A stretch of 64,000 nucleotides of DNA from Petunia secreta (lineage: Eukaryota; Streptophyta; Magnoliopsida; Solanales; Solanaceae): contig JARKIP010000021.1 of NCBI GenBank assembly GCA_029990175.1, positions 22,511,501 through 22,575,500 on the forward strand, written 5' to 3'. Every line of letters begins with the position of its first letter. The first letter of the stretch is position 1. Made by a program: the position numbers and the translations under genes. This document shows, piece after piece, positions 1-10,850 of this stretch. The notes below the pieces were generated by a model. It was not told where the DNA came from. It was given only the letters and a program-made list of their open reading frames with translations, and did not search any database.

Positions 1-403
1 ACTTTACCCGGATCCTTTCTTCTTTGTTGTCTGATGTGCAGGTTGAGAAGGTGTTGCGGGTTCTGCGAGAGCGCAAAAGAGCTATTGGCTGGACTATTGC
101 TGATATTAGAGGGATTAGTCCTTCTCTCTGCATGCACAAAATTCTTTTGGAGCAAGATCATAAACCATCCATAGAGCAGCAGAGGAGGCTAAACCCAATT
201 ATGAAGGAGGTGGTGAAGAAAGAAGTTATCAAGTGGCTGGATGCTGGTATTATTTTTCCTATCTCTGACAGCAAGTGGGTGAGTCTGGTGCAATGTGTTC
301 CTAAGAAGGGGGGCGTGACAGTGGTGAAGAATGAGCACAATGAGTTGATTCCGACAAGAACTGTTACAGGGTGGCGAATTTGCATTGACTATAGGAAGCT
401 AAA
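1..403 (+). pseudogene. Athila-type Ty3/gypsy pol, 5' part (start of reverse transcriptase)
   Basis: Open frame from about bp 24 that runs off the left window edge upstream. It encodes the N-terminal part of a Ty3/gypsy reverse transcriptase: the linker with IGWTIADIRGISP, then the conserved block ending WRICIDYRKLN. These blocks are typical of the Athila lineage. The frame breaks at bp 403, where a 5-base target duplication (CTAAA) and the left LTR of a second retrotransposon begin. The same RT resumes at 11,594 with KATRKDHFPLPFIDQML, so the two pieces were one gene before the insertion. Protease and gag of this copy lie outside the window. The piece cannot make a functional enzyme as it stands. 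Lineage is recognised from motif wording, so another Athila/Tat-related lineage is possible but less likely. Confidence 0.88.
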
Positions 404-1282
404 TGTAACGACCCTCAAATAGTCGTTACGGGATCCGGGACCTCGATTTTCATGTCGACAGTCCCAAAAGCTCCGTTAGGTCATTTATGACCCGTCTGTG
501 AAATCTGAGTCGAAACGGAGTCCGTTTGATAGGTTTTCGAGAAAAGGATCCGTTTATGAAATTCCGGAAAGGAATTTGGGGTTTCGATAGGTCGTTTTGA
601 GTAAACGAACCCCGATGGAAAATCCGAGTGCACCGTTAGGTCCGTCTCGTCATTTATGATATGTAGCAACCTTCAAAATTGAAAACGGACCTCGTTTGAT
701 AGGACTTTTGATAAAGTCCCCGTTTCGGAAGTTTAAAAGAGTTATAAGAGGTTTCCGAGCTCGATTTGAGCAAATGAGCTCCGATGAGAGATCCAAAAGT
801 TCCATTAGGTTCGTATAGTCATTTGTGACTTGTAGCAACTTTTGGAATTGGATTCCGAGGTCGTTTGGTTAAATTTTGCTATTTTGGCGAAAGTCGAAAA
901 TTGAACCTTTGCCGTGGGACCCATATTTTGAGTTCTGGAGGTCCGAATTGAGTTCCTTCTTAACGAGCATGTCGCCCAAGTATTTTATGGCTTGTGTGCA
1001 AAATTTGGGATCATTCCGAGCTTCGTAGGGTCCCGTTTTGCCCCTAAAACAGTAGAAAATCTGGTGCGACTTTTCTGTTCTGTTTTGGCGCAAATAGCCG
1101 GATAAAAGCTGATTTTTCGGCCAATCCGTAAGAAATTAGTAAAAACTCAAAACATGAAAGTTGTAGCCCTTTGAGTTGTGGTTCTAATGGCACCAGTTTC
1201 AGGTCATTTGGACATTCCTATCAAAAGTTATAATTTTTTCAAAAGAAGCTGTCACAGAGGCAAAAAAAAAAAAAAATAAACT

Positions 1283-1293
1283 GCTATAAAAAG
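1283..1293 (+). promoter_or_regulatory. TATA box of the Tekay LTR promoter
   Basis: The sequence GCTATAAAAAGG follows an A-rich run in the 5' LTR and recurs in the 3' LTR at about 9363. This is the only strong TATA match noticed in the expected part of the LTR and is the likely U3 promoter. Confidence 0.6.
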
Positions 1294-2321
1294 GCCATTT
1301 CGGTTCATAGCTTATAAAAATCATTTGGTGAGCTCTTGAGGCGATTTTTGGGTATTTCTTGAAGACCCTATCATACTTACATTTAAGGTAAGCCCTTTCA
1401 ATCCATCTTTATGTTGATTAACACAAGAATCAAAGGGTTGATTCTTGGAAATGGGTTAGAACCCTAGATTCTTAAGAATTGGGGAAAGATATCGAGCAAG
1501 GCTCGCATGTGGAATCTAAGTGTACTTTTGGACTCACGGGAGCGTGGGGAGTCCGGAAAAGTACATTTTGTAAATTTAGGGCTCGGCCCTACCCGGGGGT
1601 ATTTTGGTAATTTTTACCCTAGGATGCCTATAGGCTTAAATAGCTATAATTGAGCACTCATATGTGCTATATCTTGTCTTAGTAGACCTAGTGGAGAGTC
1701 CTTCGCGGACAAGGCGAGCGGGAAAGGAGATTCTTCCTGGCATTTGAGCCCGAATTTCGAGGTAAGTGAGACTTGACCTCTATTGTGCTTGTGGACTCTT
1801 CCTTCATGCTAGTATGCTTCATGTACGCATATATATACCTAACAATGGTTAGGATTAATGATGTGAATTACTTGCTATTATTGTTTGTTATAAATAGCGA
1901 GATTGTGACTCGACCGAGGTATGTGCCGGTCTAAACGCTACGTCGAGGTAGCTTAAATTTATATCGTAGTAACGCTTGCTACGCCATGCTTAGATAGCAA
2001 GAACTTGGGACATGGCCGAGGATGTTGCCGGCATGTCATGATAAATGTCTTGCCGAGGATTTTGCCGGCTTTTGTATGATATTGGTACTTGATTTGTTCA
2101 CGTGCCGGGTTGGGTAGTGCTGTCTATACGTAACCTTGGGTTGGACGACATGGGAGTAGGGATTGTACCCCCAAACTGTGGTCGGGTTAACCTTCGCCTT
2201 ACGTTCAGCTAGCATAACCAACCTGGGTTACGGTGACTGTGAAATATTATCGTTATTAATATTTCTGTTATTATTTCTGTTATTGTTATTAATGTCGTGG
2301 ATATTAATACTGTTAGAGGGA

Positions 2322-2490
2322 CACTTGACAGGGGGTGTGGTGTCGCCTGTACTATGAGATGTGTCATACTTGACAGGGGGTGTGGTGTGGACACTTGATC
2401 TTTGAGATGTGACACACTTGACAGGGGGTGTGGTGTGGTCACTTGATTTATTGAGATACGACGCACTTGACAGGGGGTGTGGTGCGATCG
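2322..2490 (+). repeat. Four-copy tandem repeat in the Tekay 5' LTR
   Basis: The phrase CTTGACAGGGGGTGTGGTG occurs four times at roughly 45-60 bp spacing, separated by TTTGAGATGTGACACA-like spacers. The same array is present in the 3' LTR at about 10680-10850, so it predates insertion. It may be an enhancer-like LTR repeat; function is not shown. Confidence 0.85.
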
Positions 2491-3238
2491 TAGACAGATT
2501 TGAGATGAGCCAACGACTACGGGTCGTTGATCTACTTATTCATGATTGTGATAGTGACTTCGGGTCACGGTATATGGTTGATACTTAGTAGTGGTGTTGC
2601 TAGTCCATCGTAGGTCTAGGTTAGTCGGCACGGGAGTAGAGATTGGACCTCCAAACCGCCGCTGAGTTGACCTATGCCTTACGTTAGATGGGCATAATCC
2701 TTGAGACTTCTGGTTACTACTTGTGTGTATGGAATTTGTTACATCTATTTGTGATTTCACTACTTTATTGTATGATTACTATAGTATGTTGTTGCTTATG
2801 ATGCATGTAGCGACTTGTCCCGCAAGGGTACCTTAGCGGGCCTGTCGGTGATCTTACTGGGCTTCGGCTCATAACTTACTCTGCTACGTGCGCAGGTCCT
2901 TCATCCAGTCAGCAGCCCGGACGTTAGCGGTTCCCGAGGCTTCTGAGACTTTTGATTGAGGTGAGCCGACCACACAGACCGTGGTGGCATACCGCCGGAG
3001 TCACTTAGAGATAGGACTCAGATTTCTTTGATGTATATTCATACTTTATTGAGTCACTCTTAGAATGCTCCAATTCTTTTGTGGATATATTCTTTTGGAC
3101 TTCACCCTTTTATATTTATGTATCCATTTATGATCTTTTCACATTATTGTTCTTTTCCGCATCTTGTTTCATTGGTTTGCCTAGGCAAATGTTGTTTAGG
3201 TGCCATCACGAGCCCTTGGAAATTGGGTCGTGACAGTT

Positions 3239-3250
3239 TGGTATCAGAGC
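3239..3250 (+). promoter_or_regulatory. Primer-binding site (initiator Met tRNA)
   Basis: TGGTATCAGAGC three bases after the 5' LTR end matches the 3' end of plant initiator tRNA-Met, the usual primer for minus-strand synthesis in this clade. Confidence 0.92.
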
Positions 3251-3443
3251 CCTAGGTTCTAATTCGAGTCCTAGGAGTCTTGGAGCAGTGTCTGAGTAGA
3301 GTCTTGCTTATGGGTATGTTGTCGACCATACTTATGAGCAAGAGGCTACAAGGGCATGTTAGGAAATGTTTTCCCTTCGTTTCATCTCTATTCGTGCTGA
3401 GTAGCTTATATAGGTGCTGACCCTTTTTCGTGTATTGTATGAG

Positions 3444-4547
3444 ATGGCGAGGACGCGAGCATCCTCAGCCAGGAGGGCTGCATCTTCTACACCCGCGTCT
3501 GCGGGAGAGCCATCAGCACCTACGCAGCCGCCAGCTGCTAAGAAGACTCGGGCAGGTCGCCAGTCAGCCACTAGGCAGGACACAACTATCCCTGCGGTGT
3601 CCGCAGCGACTCTTTCAGCATCTATTCCCCCTGTGCCTGCTGTTGTGCCAGGCACCGTTGTGATCTCTTCAGAGGAGTATATGAGACTGATGGCCTTGTC
3701 TAGCCATCAGGTCCCTGTCAGAGATGATGTTGCAGCTCCTGTTTCGGCTCCTCAGCCGACCACACCTGTTATGAGCACGCCTACTTCTGAGGCTGCTCCT
3801 GATCATATTGCCCAGCCTTCTGCTTCTGCTCCTCAGGCAGGTCCTGTTATTTCTACTCCTCCTATGGGCACTGAGGAGGTTGCCAAGAGGATAGAGTCAT
3901 TCATGAAGCTTCAGCCTCCAGAGTTCGACGGTACCTCAGCTACATGTACTGCCCAGAGGTACATTCAGAAGTGTGAGAAGATTTTGACAGTTCTTGGTAC
4001 TAGAGACACCTTAGGGGTGCAGTGTGCTTCTTTCAGATTATCGGGAGATGCGGAGACATGGTGGGTCTCCATGATGCGGCAGAGGTCTAGTGACCTCCCT
4101 CCTTTGTCTTGGGCTGAGTTCGTGTCTATGTTCATGAGCAGGTTCGTGCCCCAGAGTCAGCACGATGCTCAGAGGCGCGAGTTTGAGGGGTTGAGGCAGG
4201 GAAACCTGTCTGTTTCAGAGTATGACACCAGGTTCTTGTGGTTGTCTCAGTTTGCGCCGGCTATGGTGGCTCAGGAGAGGGACAAGGCCCTCCGGTTTGT
4301 TGAGGGTCTTCATCCCCGCTTGCAGGTAGCTGTTGCCCCTGATATGGGCAACAAGTCATATTTTGAGATAGTTGATGTGGCGCGGCGGATGGAGGATATC
4401 TTCGCCAGGGCTGACGCGGAGAGGGCGGCCAAGAGATCGCGTCAGTCTGGTGGGTATAGTGGATCCGCTCAGAGGGGTCAGGGTCATCAGGGCCGTTCTC
4501 AGTCTTGGCCCAGGCTGCTGCTTTGCCTTCCCAGGATTTTTCTTTAG
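3444..4547 (+). CDS. Tekay gag (capsid/nucleocapsid), frame-offset from pol
   Basis: Starts at the ATG of MARTRASS at 3444; in-frame codons upstream exist but this start gives the usual basic N-terminus. An Ala/Pro/Thr-rich N-terminal third is followed by the retrotransposon gag domain, with the blocks KLQPPEFDG, AETWW and FVPQSQHDAQRREFEGL at about residues 150-250. The frame ends at 4547 just before the zinc knuckle, which is in the pol frame (from about 4505). In other members of the clade gag and pol form one ORF. The offset equals loss of one base near 4500-4510, so this looks like a mutation rather than programmed frameshifting, though the latter is not excluded. Gag packages the genomic RNA into virus-like particles. 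Confidence 0.9.
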   Translation: MARTRASSARRAASSTPASAGEPSAPTQPPAAKKTRAGRQSATRQDTTIPAVSAATLSASIPPVPAVVPGTVVISSEEYMRLMALSSHQVPVRDDVAAPVSAPQPTTPVMSTPTSEAAPDHIAQPSASAPQAGPVISTPPMGTEEVAKRIESFMKLQPPEFDGTSATCTAQRYIQKCEKILTVLGTRDTLGVQCASFRLSGDAETWWVSMMRQRSSDLPPLSWAEFVSMFMSRFVPQSQHDAQRREFEGLRQGNLSVSEYDTRFLWLSQFAPAMVAQERDKALRFVEGLHPRLQVAVAPDMGNKSYFEIVDVARRMEDIFARADAERAAKRSRQSGGYSGSAQRGQGHQGRSQSWPRLLLCLPRIFL

Positions 4548-7500
4548 AGACCCCGAGGCCTCAGTCATCCCAGAGGCGGGGTGGCTCTTTGCAGTCTGGT
4601 CCGCCGCAGTGCGGGAGGTGCCATCAGAGGCATCATGTGAGGTGTTCGTCTGGAGGTGGTCATGGCAGAGGTGGTAGAGGCGGTAGAGGAGGTAGAGGTG
4701 ATGGATGTTTTGAGTGTGGGTCTCCAGAGCACTATGTCAGGAGTTGCCCTTATGTTTCATTAGGTCGCCAGGGATCCGCAGCTATGGTACCATCTGGTCC
4801 TCAGGCCGCCAGGCCCGTTTCTCAGATTCCTCCTAGACAGCAGTCTCAGAGAGCTCCGGGTTCAGGAGGCTCGGCGCAGGTCTATGCTATGACTCGTCAG
4901 GATGCTGAGGCATCCAATGATGTCATCACAGGTATTATTTCTGTCTGTGGCCGCGATGCTTATGCTCTTATTGATCCAGGGTCTACCTATTCGTATGTGT
5001 CGCCGGGATTTGCCCCTTGCTTGGGCAGGGATCTGGTCTTCTTAGATGATCCCTTTATGGTTGCCACCCCTGTCGGGTCTTCTATATGTGTAGATAGGGG
5101 TTATCGGCAGTGTATGATCTCCATCTGTGGTGTAGAGTCCTTAGTGGACCTGATGCTGCTCGATATGTCTGATTTCGATGTCATTATGGGCATGGATTGG
5201 CTGGCTTCCTGTCATGCGACTTTGGATTGCCATGCCAAGTCCGTGACGATCGGGGCAGAGGGTGAGTCTCGGGTTGTATGGAGAGGTTCCAGGCCTTCTC
5301 CGAAGAGTAGGATCATTTCTTTCTTGGAGGCGCAGAGGATGATATCTAGTGGGTGCGAGGGATATATTGCTTCAGTTCGGGATGTCCGGGCAGAGGAGTT
5401 ATCCCTTGATAGAGTTCCGGTTGTTTGTGAGTATCCGGATGTGTTTCCTGATGATTTGCCGGGTTTGCCGCCTATGCGGGAGATAGAGTTTTGCATTGAT
5501 CTATTGCCAGGCACTCAGCCTAAATCTATTCCCCCGTATCGTATGGCTCCTGTTGAGTTGAGGGAGCTGAAGGAGCAGATTCAGGATTTGCTCGATAAGG
5601 GCTTCATTAGGCCCAGTGTGTCTCCATGGGGTGCCCCGGTATTATTTGTGAAGAAGAAGGATGGCTCTATGCGGATGTGTATTGATTACCGGCAGCTGAA
5701 TAAGGTTAATATCAAGAATAGGTATCATTTGCCGCGTATTGATGATTTGTTTGATCAGCTTCAGGGTGCTACCTTCTTCTCGAAGATTGATTTGAGGTCG
5801 GGGTATCATCAGTTGAGGATTCGGTCCGAGGACGTTTCCAAGACTGCTTTTCGTACCCGATATGGCCACTATGAGTTTCTGGTGATGTCTTTCGGGCTTA
5901 CGAATGCCCCAGCTGCTTTCATAGATCTGATGAACCGAGTGTTCAAGGCCTACCTTGACTCCTTCGTCATTGTGTTTATCGATGATATCTTGGTTTATTC
6001 GAGGAGCAGGGAGGAGCATGAGCAGCATTTGAGAGTTGTTCTTCGGACTCTGAGGGATCAGCAGTTGTATGCCAAATTCTCCAAGTGTGAATTTTGGCTC
6101 AGTTCTGTATCTTTCCTAGGTCACGTGGTGACCAAGGATGGGGTGTGTGTTGATCCGAAGAAGATAGAGGCCGTTCAGAGTTGGCCTAGGCCTACTTCTC
6201 CTACAGAGATTCGGAGTTTCTTAGGCTTGGCAGGTTATTATCGGCGGTTCGTCGAGGGGTTTTCTTCTATTTCAGCACCTCTGACGAAGTTGACCCAGAA
6301 GAATATTCCTTTCCTGTGGTCCGATGCCTGTGAGTCTAGCTTTCAGAAGCTTAAGACTCTATTGACTTCAGCGCCAGTGTTGGCCTTGCCTAGTGGATCC
6401 GGGGGATTCACCGTATATTGTGATGCTTCGGGTGTTGGCCTGGGTAGCGTTCTGATGCAGGAGGGTAAGGTGATAGCTTATGCCTCGAGACAGCTGAAGG
6501 TCCATGAGAAGAATTATCCTATCCATGATTTGGAGCTGTTAGCTGTCGTGTTTGCACTGAAGTTGTGGAGGCACTATCTTTATGGCGAGCCATGTGAGAT
6601 ATTCACCGATCATAAGAGTCTCCAGTACTTGTTCACTCAGAAGGACTTGAACGGGAGACAGTGCCGCTGGTTAGAGCTGCTGAAGGATTATGATCTTTCT
6701 ATCCGGTATCATCCCGGAAAGGCTAATGTTGTAGCCGATGCCTTGAGTAGGAAGTCCATGGGTAGCCTCGCCTATCTTGATGCTGATATGAGGCCGTTGG
6801 CCCGTGAGTTGCAGGCTTTGTCCATTAGTGGGGTTCGATTTGATGATTCTGTTCCAGGCCGGGTGCTTGCATATGTGGGGTCTCAGTCGTCTTTAGCTTC
6901 CCAAATTCGGGAAAGGCAGTTCGAGGATCCTTATCTGAGAGATCTCCAGGACAGGGTCCTGAGTGGGGGAGTGTCCTCGTTCGTAATTGGTGATGATGGT
7001 GCTTTGCGGCTTAACGGCCGGGTATGTGTTCCAGCCATTGTGGAGCTGAGGCAGATGATTTTGGCAGAGGCTCACAGTTCGAGATATTCCATTCATCCGG
7101 GTACTGCGAAGATGTATCATGATCTTCGAGAGCTGTATTGGTGGAAAGGGATGAAGAGGGATGTTGCTGATTATGTATCTCGGTGTTTGAATTGCCAGCA
7201 GGTGAAGTATGAGCACCGGAGGCCAGCCGGGGTGACCCAGTCTATGCCCATTCCCGAGTGGAAGTGGGAGCAGATCACTATGGATTTCGTAGTTGGTTTG
7301 CCGCTGACCGTGGGTAAGCATGATTCGGTGTGGGTAGTAGTTGATCGACTGACGAAGTCGGCTCACTTCATTCCAGTGAGGACTACTTATACCTCGGAGC
7401 GTCTGGCTCGTATCTTCATTGAGCAGATTGTGAGATTGCATGGTGCTCTTGTTTCTATCATTTCTGACCGAGGTGCTCAGTTCACAGCTCAGTTTTGGAG

Positions 7501-8365
7501 ATCTTTTCAGAGAGAGCTGGGTACTCGGGTCGATCTCAGCACTGCATTTCACCCGCAGACTGATGGCCAGTCTGAGCGGACCATTCAGATCTTCGAGGAT
7601 ATGTTGAGGGCATGTGCTATTGATTTTGGAGGCCATTGGTATAGCCATTTGCCGCTAGCAGAGTTTGCGTATAATAATAGCTATCAGGCTTCTATCCAGA
7701 TGGCTCTGTTTGAGGCATTGTATGGTCGGAGATGTCGCTCGCCTATCGGTTGGTTCGAGTCTGGTGAGGTCCAGGTGTTGGGGCCCGATTTGGTGCAGCA
7801 GACCTTAGATAAGGTCCGAGTTATTCAGGATCGACTCCGCACGGCTCAGAGCCGGCAGATATCGTATGCAGATCGGAGGCGGAGAGATCTTGAGTTCATG
7901 GTTGGGGACCGGGTATTCCTCAGAGTGTCGCCCATGAAGGGTGTTATGAGATTTGGGAAGAAAGGCAAGCTCAGTCCTAGGTTCATTGGGCCTTTTGAGA
8001 TATTGGAGTGCGTTGGCGCCGTTGCTTATAGACTGGCTTTGCCTCCCTCTCTGTCTGTTCATCCGGTGTTCCATGTGTCCATGCTCCGGAAGTATGTTCA
8101 CGATCTGTCTCATGTGATCGATATGGCTTCCGTGGAGGTAGATGGCGACTTAGCTTATTCGGAGGAGCCTATTGCTATTGTGGCTAGAGAGGTCCGTAAG
8201 ATGAGATCGAAGGTGATCCCGCTTGTGAGAGTTCAGTGGGGGCATCACTCCATTGCCGAGGTCACTTGGGAGCTTGAGTCTGAGATGCGTGAGAGGCATC
8301 CGCGCTTGTTCGATGATTCAGGAATGAAATCCTTGTATTTTCTAAGCCTGAATTTGCATTTTTAA
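4505..8365 (+). CDS. Tekay pol polyprotein: protease, RT, RNase H, integrase, chromodomain
   Basis: A single open frame of 1,286 codons. Order: a Cys/His motif near residues 36-47 and a CX2CX4HX4C zinc knuckle at 68-81 (the gag tail); protease with LIDPGSTYSYV near 155 (a DPG variant of D-S/T-G that this clade tolerates); reverse transcriptase with CIDYRQLNK near 393 and the catalytic FIDD near 490; RNase H with VYCDASGVGLGSV and FTDHKSLQYLF; integrase with the HHCC zinc finger and the DDE residues in MDFVVGLP, SDRGAQF and DGQSERTIQIFEDML. A chromodomain-like tail follows (IPLVRVQWGHH, TWELESEMRERHP), thought to steer integration to heterochromatin. No internal stop was found, so apart from the gag junction the enzyme looks intact. 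Confidence 0.95.
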   Translation: MAQAAALPSQDFSLETPRPQSSQRRGGSLQSGPPQCGRCHQRHHVRCSSGGGHGRGGRGGRGGRGDGCFECGSPEHYVRSCPYVSLGRQGSAAMVPSGPQAARPVSQIPPRQQSQRAPGSGGSAQVYAMTRQDAEASNDVITGIISVCGRDAYALIDPGSTYSYVSPGFAPCLGRDLVFLDDPFMVATPVGSSICVDRGYRQCMISICGVESLVDLMLLDMSDFDVIMGMDWLASCHATLDCHAKSVTIGAEGESRVVWRGSRPSPKSRIISFLEAQRMISSGCEGYIASVRDVRAEELSLDRVPVVCEYPDVFPDDLPGLPPMREIEFCIDLLPGTQPKSIPPYRMAPVELRELKEQIQDLLDKGFIRPSVSPWGAPVLFVKKKDGSMRMCIDYRQLNKVNIKNRYHLPRIDDLFDQLQGATFFSKIDLRSGYHQLRIRSEDVSKTAFRTRYGHYEFLVMSFGLTNAPAAFIDLMNRVFKAYLDSFVIVFIDDILVYSRSREEHEQHLRVVLRTLRDQQLYAKFSKCEFWLSSVSFLGHVVTKDGVCVDPKKIEAVQSWPRPTSPTEIRSFLGLAGYYRRFVEGFSSISAPLTKLTQKNIPFLWSDACESSFQKLKTLLTSAPVLALPSGSGGFTVYCDASGVGLGSVLMQEGKVIAYASRQLKVHEKNYPIHDLELLAVVFALKLWRHYLYGEPCEIFTDHKSLQYLFTQKDLNGRQCRWLELLKDYDLSIRYHPGKANVVADALSRKSMGSLAYLDADMRPLARELQALSISGVRFDDSVPGRVLAYVGSQSSLASQIRERQFEDPYLRDLQDRVLSGGVSSFVIGDDGALRLNGRVCVPAIVELRQMILAEAHSSRYSIHPGTAKMYHDLRELYWWKGMKRDVADYVSRCLNCQQVKYEHRRPAGVTQSMPIPEWKWEQITMDFVVGLPLTVGKHDSVWVVVDRLTKSAHFIPVRTTYTSERLARIFIEQIVRLHGALVSIISDRGAQFTAQFWRSFQRELGTRVDLSTAFHPQTDGQSERTIQIFEDMLRACAIDFGGHWYSHLPLAEFAYNNSYQASIQMALFEALYGRRCRSPIGWFESGEVQVLGPDLVQQTLDKVRVIQDRLRTAQSRQISYADRRRRDLEFMVGDRVFLRVSPMKGVMRFGKKGKLSPRFIGPFEILECVGAVAYRLALPPSLSVHPVFHVSMLRKYVHDLSHVIDMASVEVDGDLAYSEEPIAIVAREVRKMRSKVIPLVRVQWGHHSIAEVTWELESEMRERHPRLFDDSGMKSLYFLSLNLHF

Positions 8366-8490
8366 GTTTTATTGATTTCGGGTGGTACCGAGGGGTCCTC
8401 GAAATCCGTGCCAGCTCCGTGGCTAGTGTGTGGATCCTACCTTAGACTTAGGCTCGTCCGAGGACGGCCGAGAGTCTAAGTGGGGGAGAA
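8366..8490 (+). promoter_or_regulatory. 3' untranslated region and polypurine tract of the Tekay element
   Basis: Non-coding leader to the 3' LTR, ending in AAGTGGGGGAGAA immediately before the LTR start at 8491. This is the plus-strand primer site. Confidence 0.88.
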
Positions 8491-9727
8491 TGTAACGACC
8501 CTCAAATAGTCGTTACGGGATTTGAGACCTCGATTTGCGTGTCGACAGTCCCAAAAGCTCCGTTAGGTCATTTATCACCCGTCTGTGAAATCTGAGTCGA
8601 AACGGAGTCCGTTTGATAGGTTTTCGAGAAAAGGATCCGTTTATGAAATTCCGGAAAGGAATTTGGGGTTTCGATAGGTCGTTTTGAGTAAACGAACCCC
8701 GATGGAAAATCCGAGCGTACCGTTAGGTCCGTCTCGTCATTTATGATATGTAGCAACCTTCAAAATTGAAAACGGACCTCGTTTGATAGGACTTATGATA
8801 AAGTCCCCGTTTCGGAAGTTTAAAAGAGTTAAAAGAGGTTTCCGAGCTCGATTTGAGCAAATGAGCTCCGATGAGAGATCCAAAAGTTCCGTTAAGTTCG
8901 TATAGTCATTTGTGACTTGTAGCAACTTTCGGAATTGGATTCCGAGGTGGTTTGGTTAAATTTCGCTATTTTGGCGAAAGTCGAAAATTGAACCTTTGCC
9001 GTGGGACCCACTTTTTGAGTTCTGGAGGTCCGAATTAAGTTCCGTCTTGACGAGCATGTCACCCAAGTATTTTATGGCTTGTGTGAAAAATTTAGGATCA
9101 TTCCGAGCTTCGTAGGGTCCCGTTTTGCCCCTAAAACAGTAGAAAATCTGGTGCGACTTTTCTGTTCTGTTTTGGCGCAAACATCCGGATAAAAGCTGAT
9201 TTTTCGGCCAATCCGTAAGGAATTAGGAAAAACTCAAAACATGAAAGTTGTAGCCCTTTGAGTTGTGGTTCTAATGAAACTGGTTTCAGGTCATTTGGAT
9301 ATTCCTATCAAAAGTTATAATTTTTACAAAGAAGCTGTCACAGAGGCCAAAAAAAAAAAAACTGCTATAAAAAGGCCATTTCGGTTCATAACTTATAAAA
9401 ATCATTTGGTGAGCTCTTGAGGCAATTTTTGGGTATTTCTTGAAGACCAAATCATACTTACACTTAAGGTAAGCCCTTTCAATCCATCTTTATGTTGATT
9501 AACACAAGAATCAAAGGGTTGATTCTTGGAAATGGGTTAGAACCCTAGATTCTTAAGAATTGGGGAAAGACATCGAGCAAGGCTCGCATGTGGAATCTAA
9601 GTTTACTTTTGGACTCACGGGAGCGTGGGGAGTCCGGAAAAGTACATTTTGTAAATTTAGGGCTCGGCCCTACCCGGGGGCATTTTGGTAATTTTTACCC
9701 TAGGATGCCTATAGGCTTAAATAGCTA

Positions 9728-10002
9728 CTCCCTCCGTCCCAATTTATGTGGCACCATTTGACCGGACACGGAGTTTAAGAAAATAGAGGTTGACCTTGTT
9801 AAATATCAATTTTACCCTTGAAAAAGTAAGAGAGAGAAGATTTGATTAATAAAAAAGTTGTTGGTAGGTTTAAAAGTATGTAGGACCCAACAAGGGTAAA
9901 ATAGAGATGATGCATTAAATAGTTGTCAAATAAGGAAAGGTGCCACTTATTTTGGGACAAACAAAAAAGGAAATGGTGCCACATAAATTGGGACGGAGGG
10001 AG
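9728..10002. mobile_element. Stowaway-type MITE in the Tekay 3' LTR
   Basis: 275 bp with perfect terminal inverted repeats of at least 28 bp beginning CTCCCTCCGTCCC, flanked by TA on both sides (9726-9727 and 10003-10004). The 5' LTR holds the empty site with a single TA, so the MITE arrived after the host element. No coding capacity; it would need a Tc1/mariner transposase supplied elsewhere. Confidence 0.96.
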
Positions 10003-10679
10003 TATAATTGAGCACTCATATGTGCTATATCTTGTCTTAGTAGACCTAGTGGAGAGTCCTTCGCGGACAAGGCGAGCGGGAAAGGAGATTCTTCCCGGCA
10101 TTTGAGCCCGAATTTCGAGGTAAGTGAGAGTTGACCTCTATTGTGCTTGTGGACTCTTCCTTCATGCTAGTATGCTTCATGTACGCATATATATACCTAA
10201 CAATGGTTAGGATTAATGATGTGAATTACTTGCTATTATTGTTTGTTATAAATAGCGAGATTGTGACTCGACCGAGGTATGTGCCGGTCTAAACGCTACG
10301 TCGAGGTAGCTTAAATTTATATCGTAGTAACGCTTGCTACGCCATGCTTAGATAGCAAGAACTTGGGACATGGCCGAGGATGTTGCCGGCATGTCATGAT
10401 AAATGTCTTGCCGAGGATTTTACCGGCTTTTGTATGATATTGGTACTTGATTTGTTCACGTACCGGGTTGGGTAGTTCTGTCTATACGTAACCTTGGGTT
10501 GGACGACATGGGAGTAGGGATTGTACCCCCAAACTGTGGTCGGGTTAACCTTCGCCTTACGTTCAGCTAGCATAACCAACCTGGGTTACGGTGACTGTGA
10601 AATATTATCGTTATTAATATTTCTGTTATTATTTCTGTTATTGTTATTAATGTCGTGGATATTAATACTGTTAGAGGGA

Positions 10680-10850
10680 CACTTGACAGGGGGTGTGGTG
10701 TCGCCTATACTATGAGATGTGTCATACTTGACAGGGGGTGTGGTGTGGACACTTGATCTTTGAGATGTGACACACTTGACAGGGGGTGTGGTGTGGTCAC
10801 TTGATTTATTGAGATACGACGCACTTGACAGGGGGTGTGGTGCGATCGTA
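10680..10850 (+). repeat. Four-copy tandem repeat in the Tekay 3' LTR
   Basis: Counterpart of the array at 2322-2490: four copies of CTTGACAGGGGGTGTGGTG in the same spacing. Confidence 0.85.

Larger units (their letters stand above)
404..3235 (+). repeat. 5' LTR of the Tekay element
   Basis: 2,832 bp, TG...CA ends. It contains a TATA box at about 1285 and a four-copy internal repeat at about 2322-2490. It corresponds to the 3' LTR at 8491-11593, which is 271 bp longer mainly because of a MITE. Very long LTRs are normal for this clade. Confidence 0.95.

Noticed and set aside
24..422. ORF running through 403 into the Tekay LTR as one gene
   Set aside because: The last codons after 403 belong to the inserted LTR; the gene continues at 11594.
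1260..1276. Poly-A run as a retroposon tail
   Set aside because: The run lies within both Tekay LTRs just before the TATA box and has no LINE/SINE sequence next to it.
5212..8113. Long minus-strand ORFs opposite Tekay pol
   Set aside because: Shadows of the intact pol frame; no domain seen.
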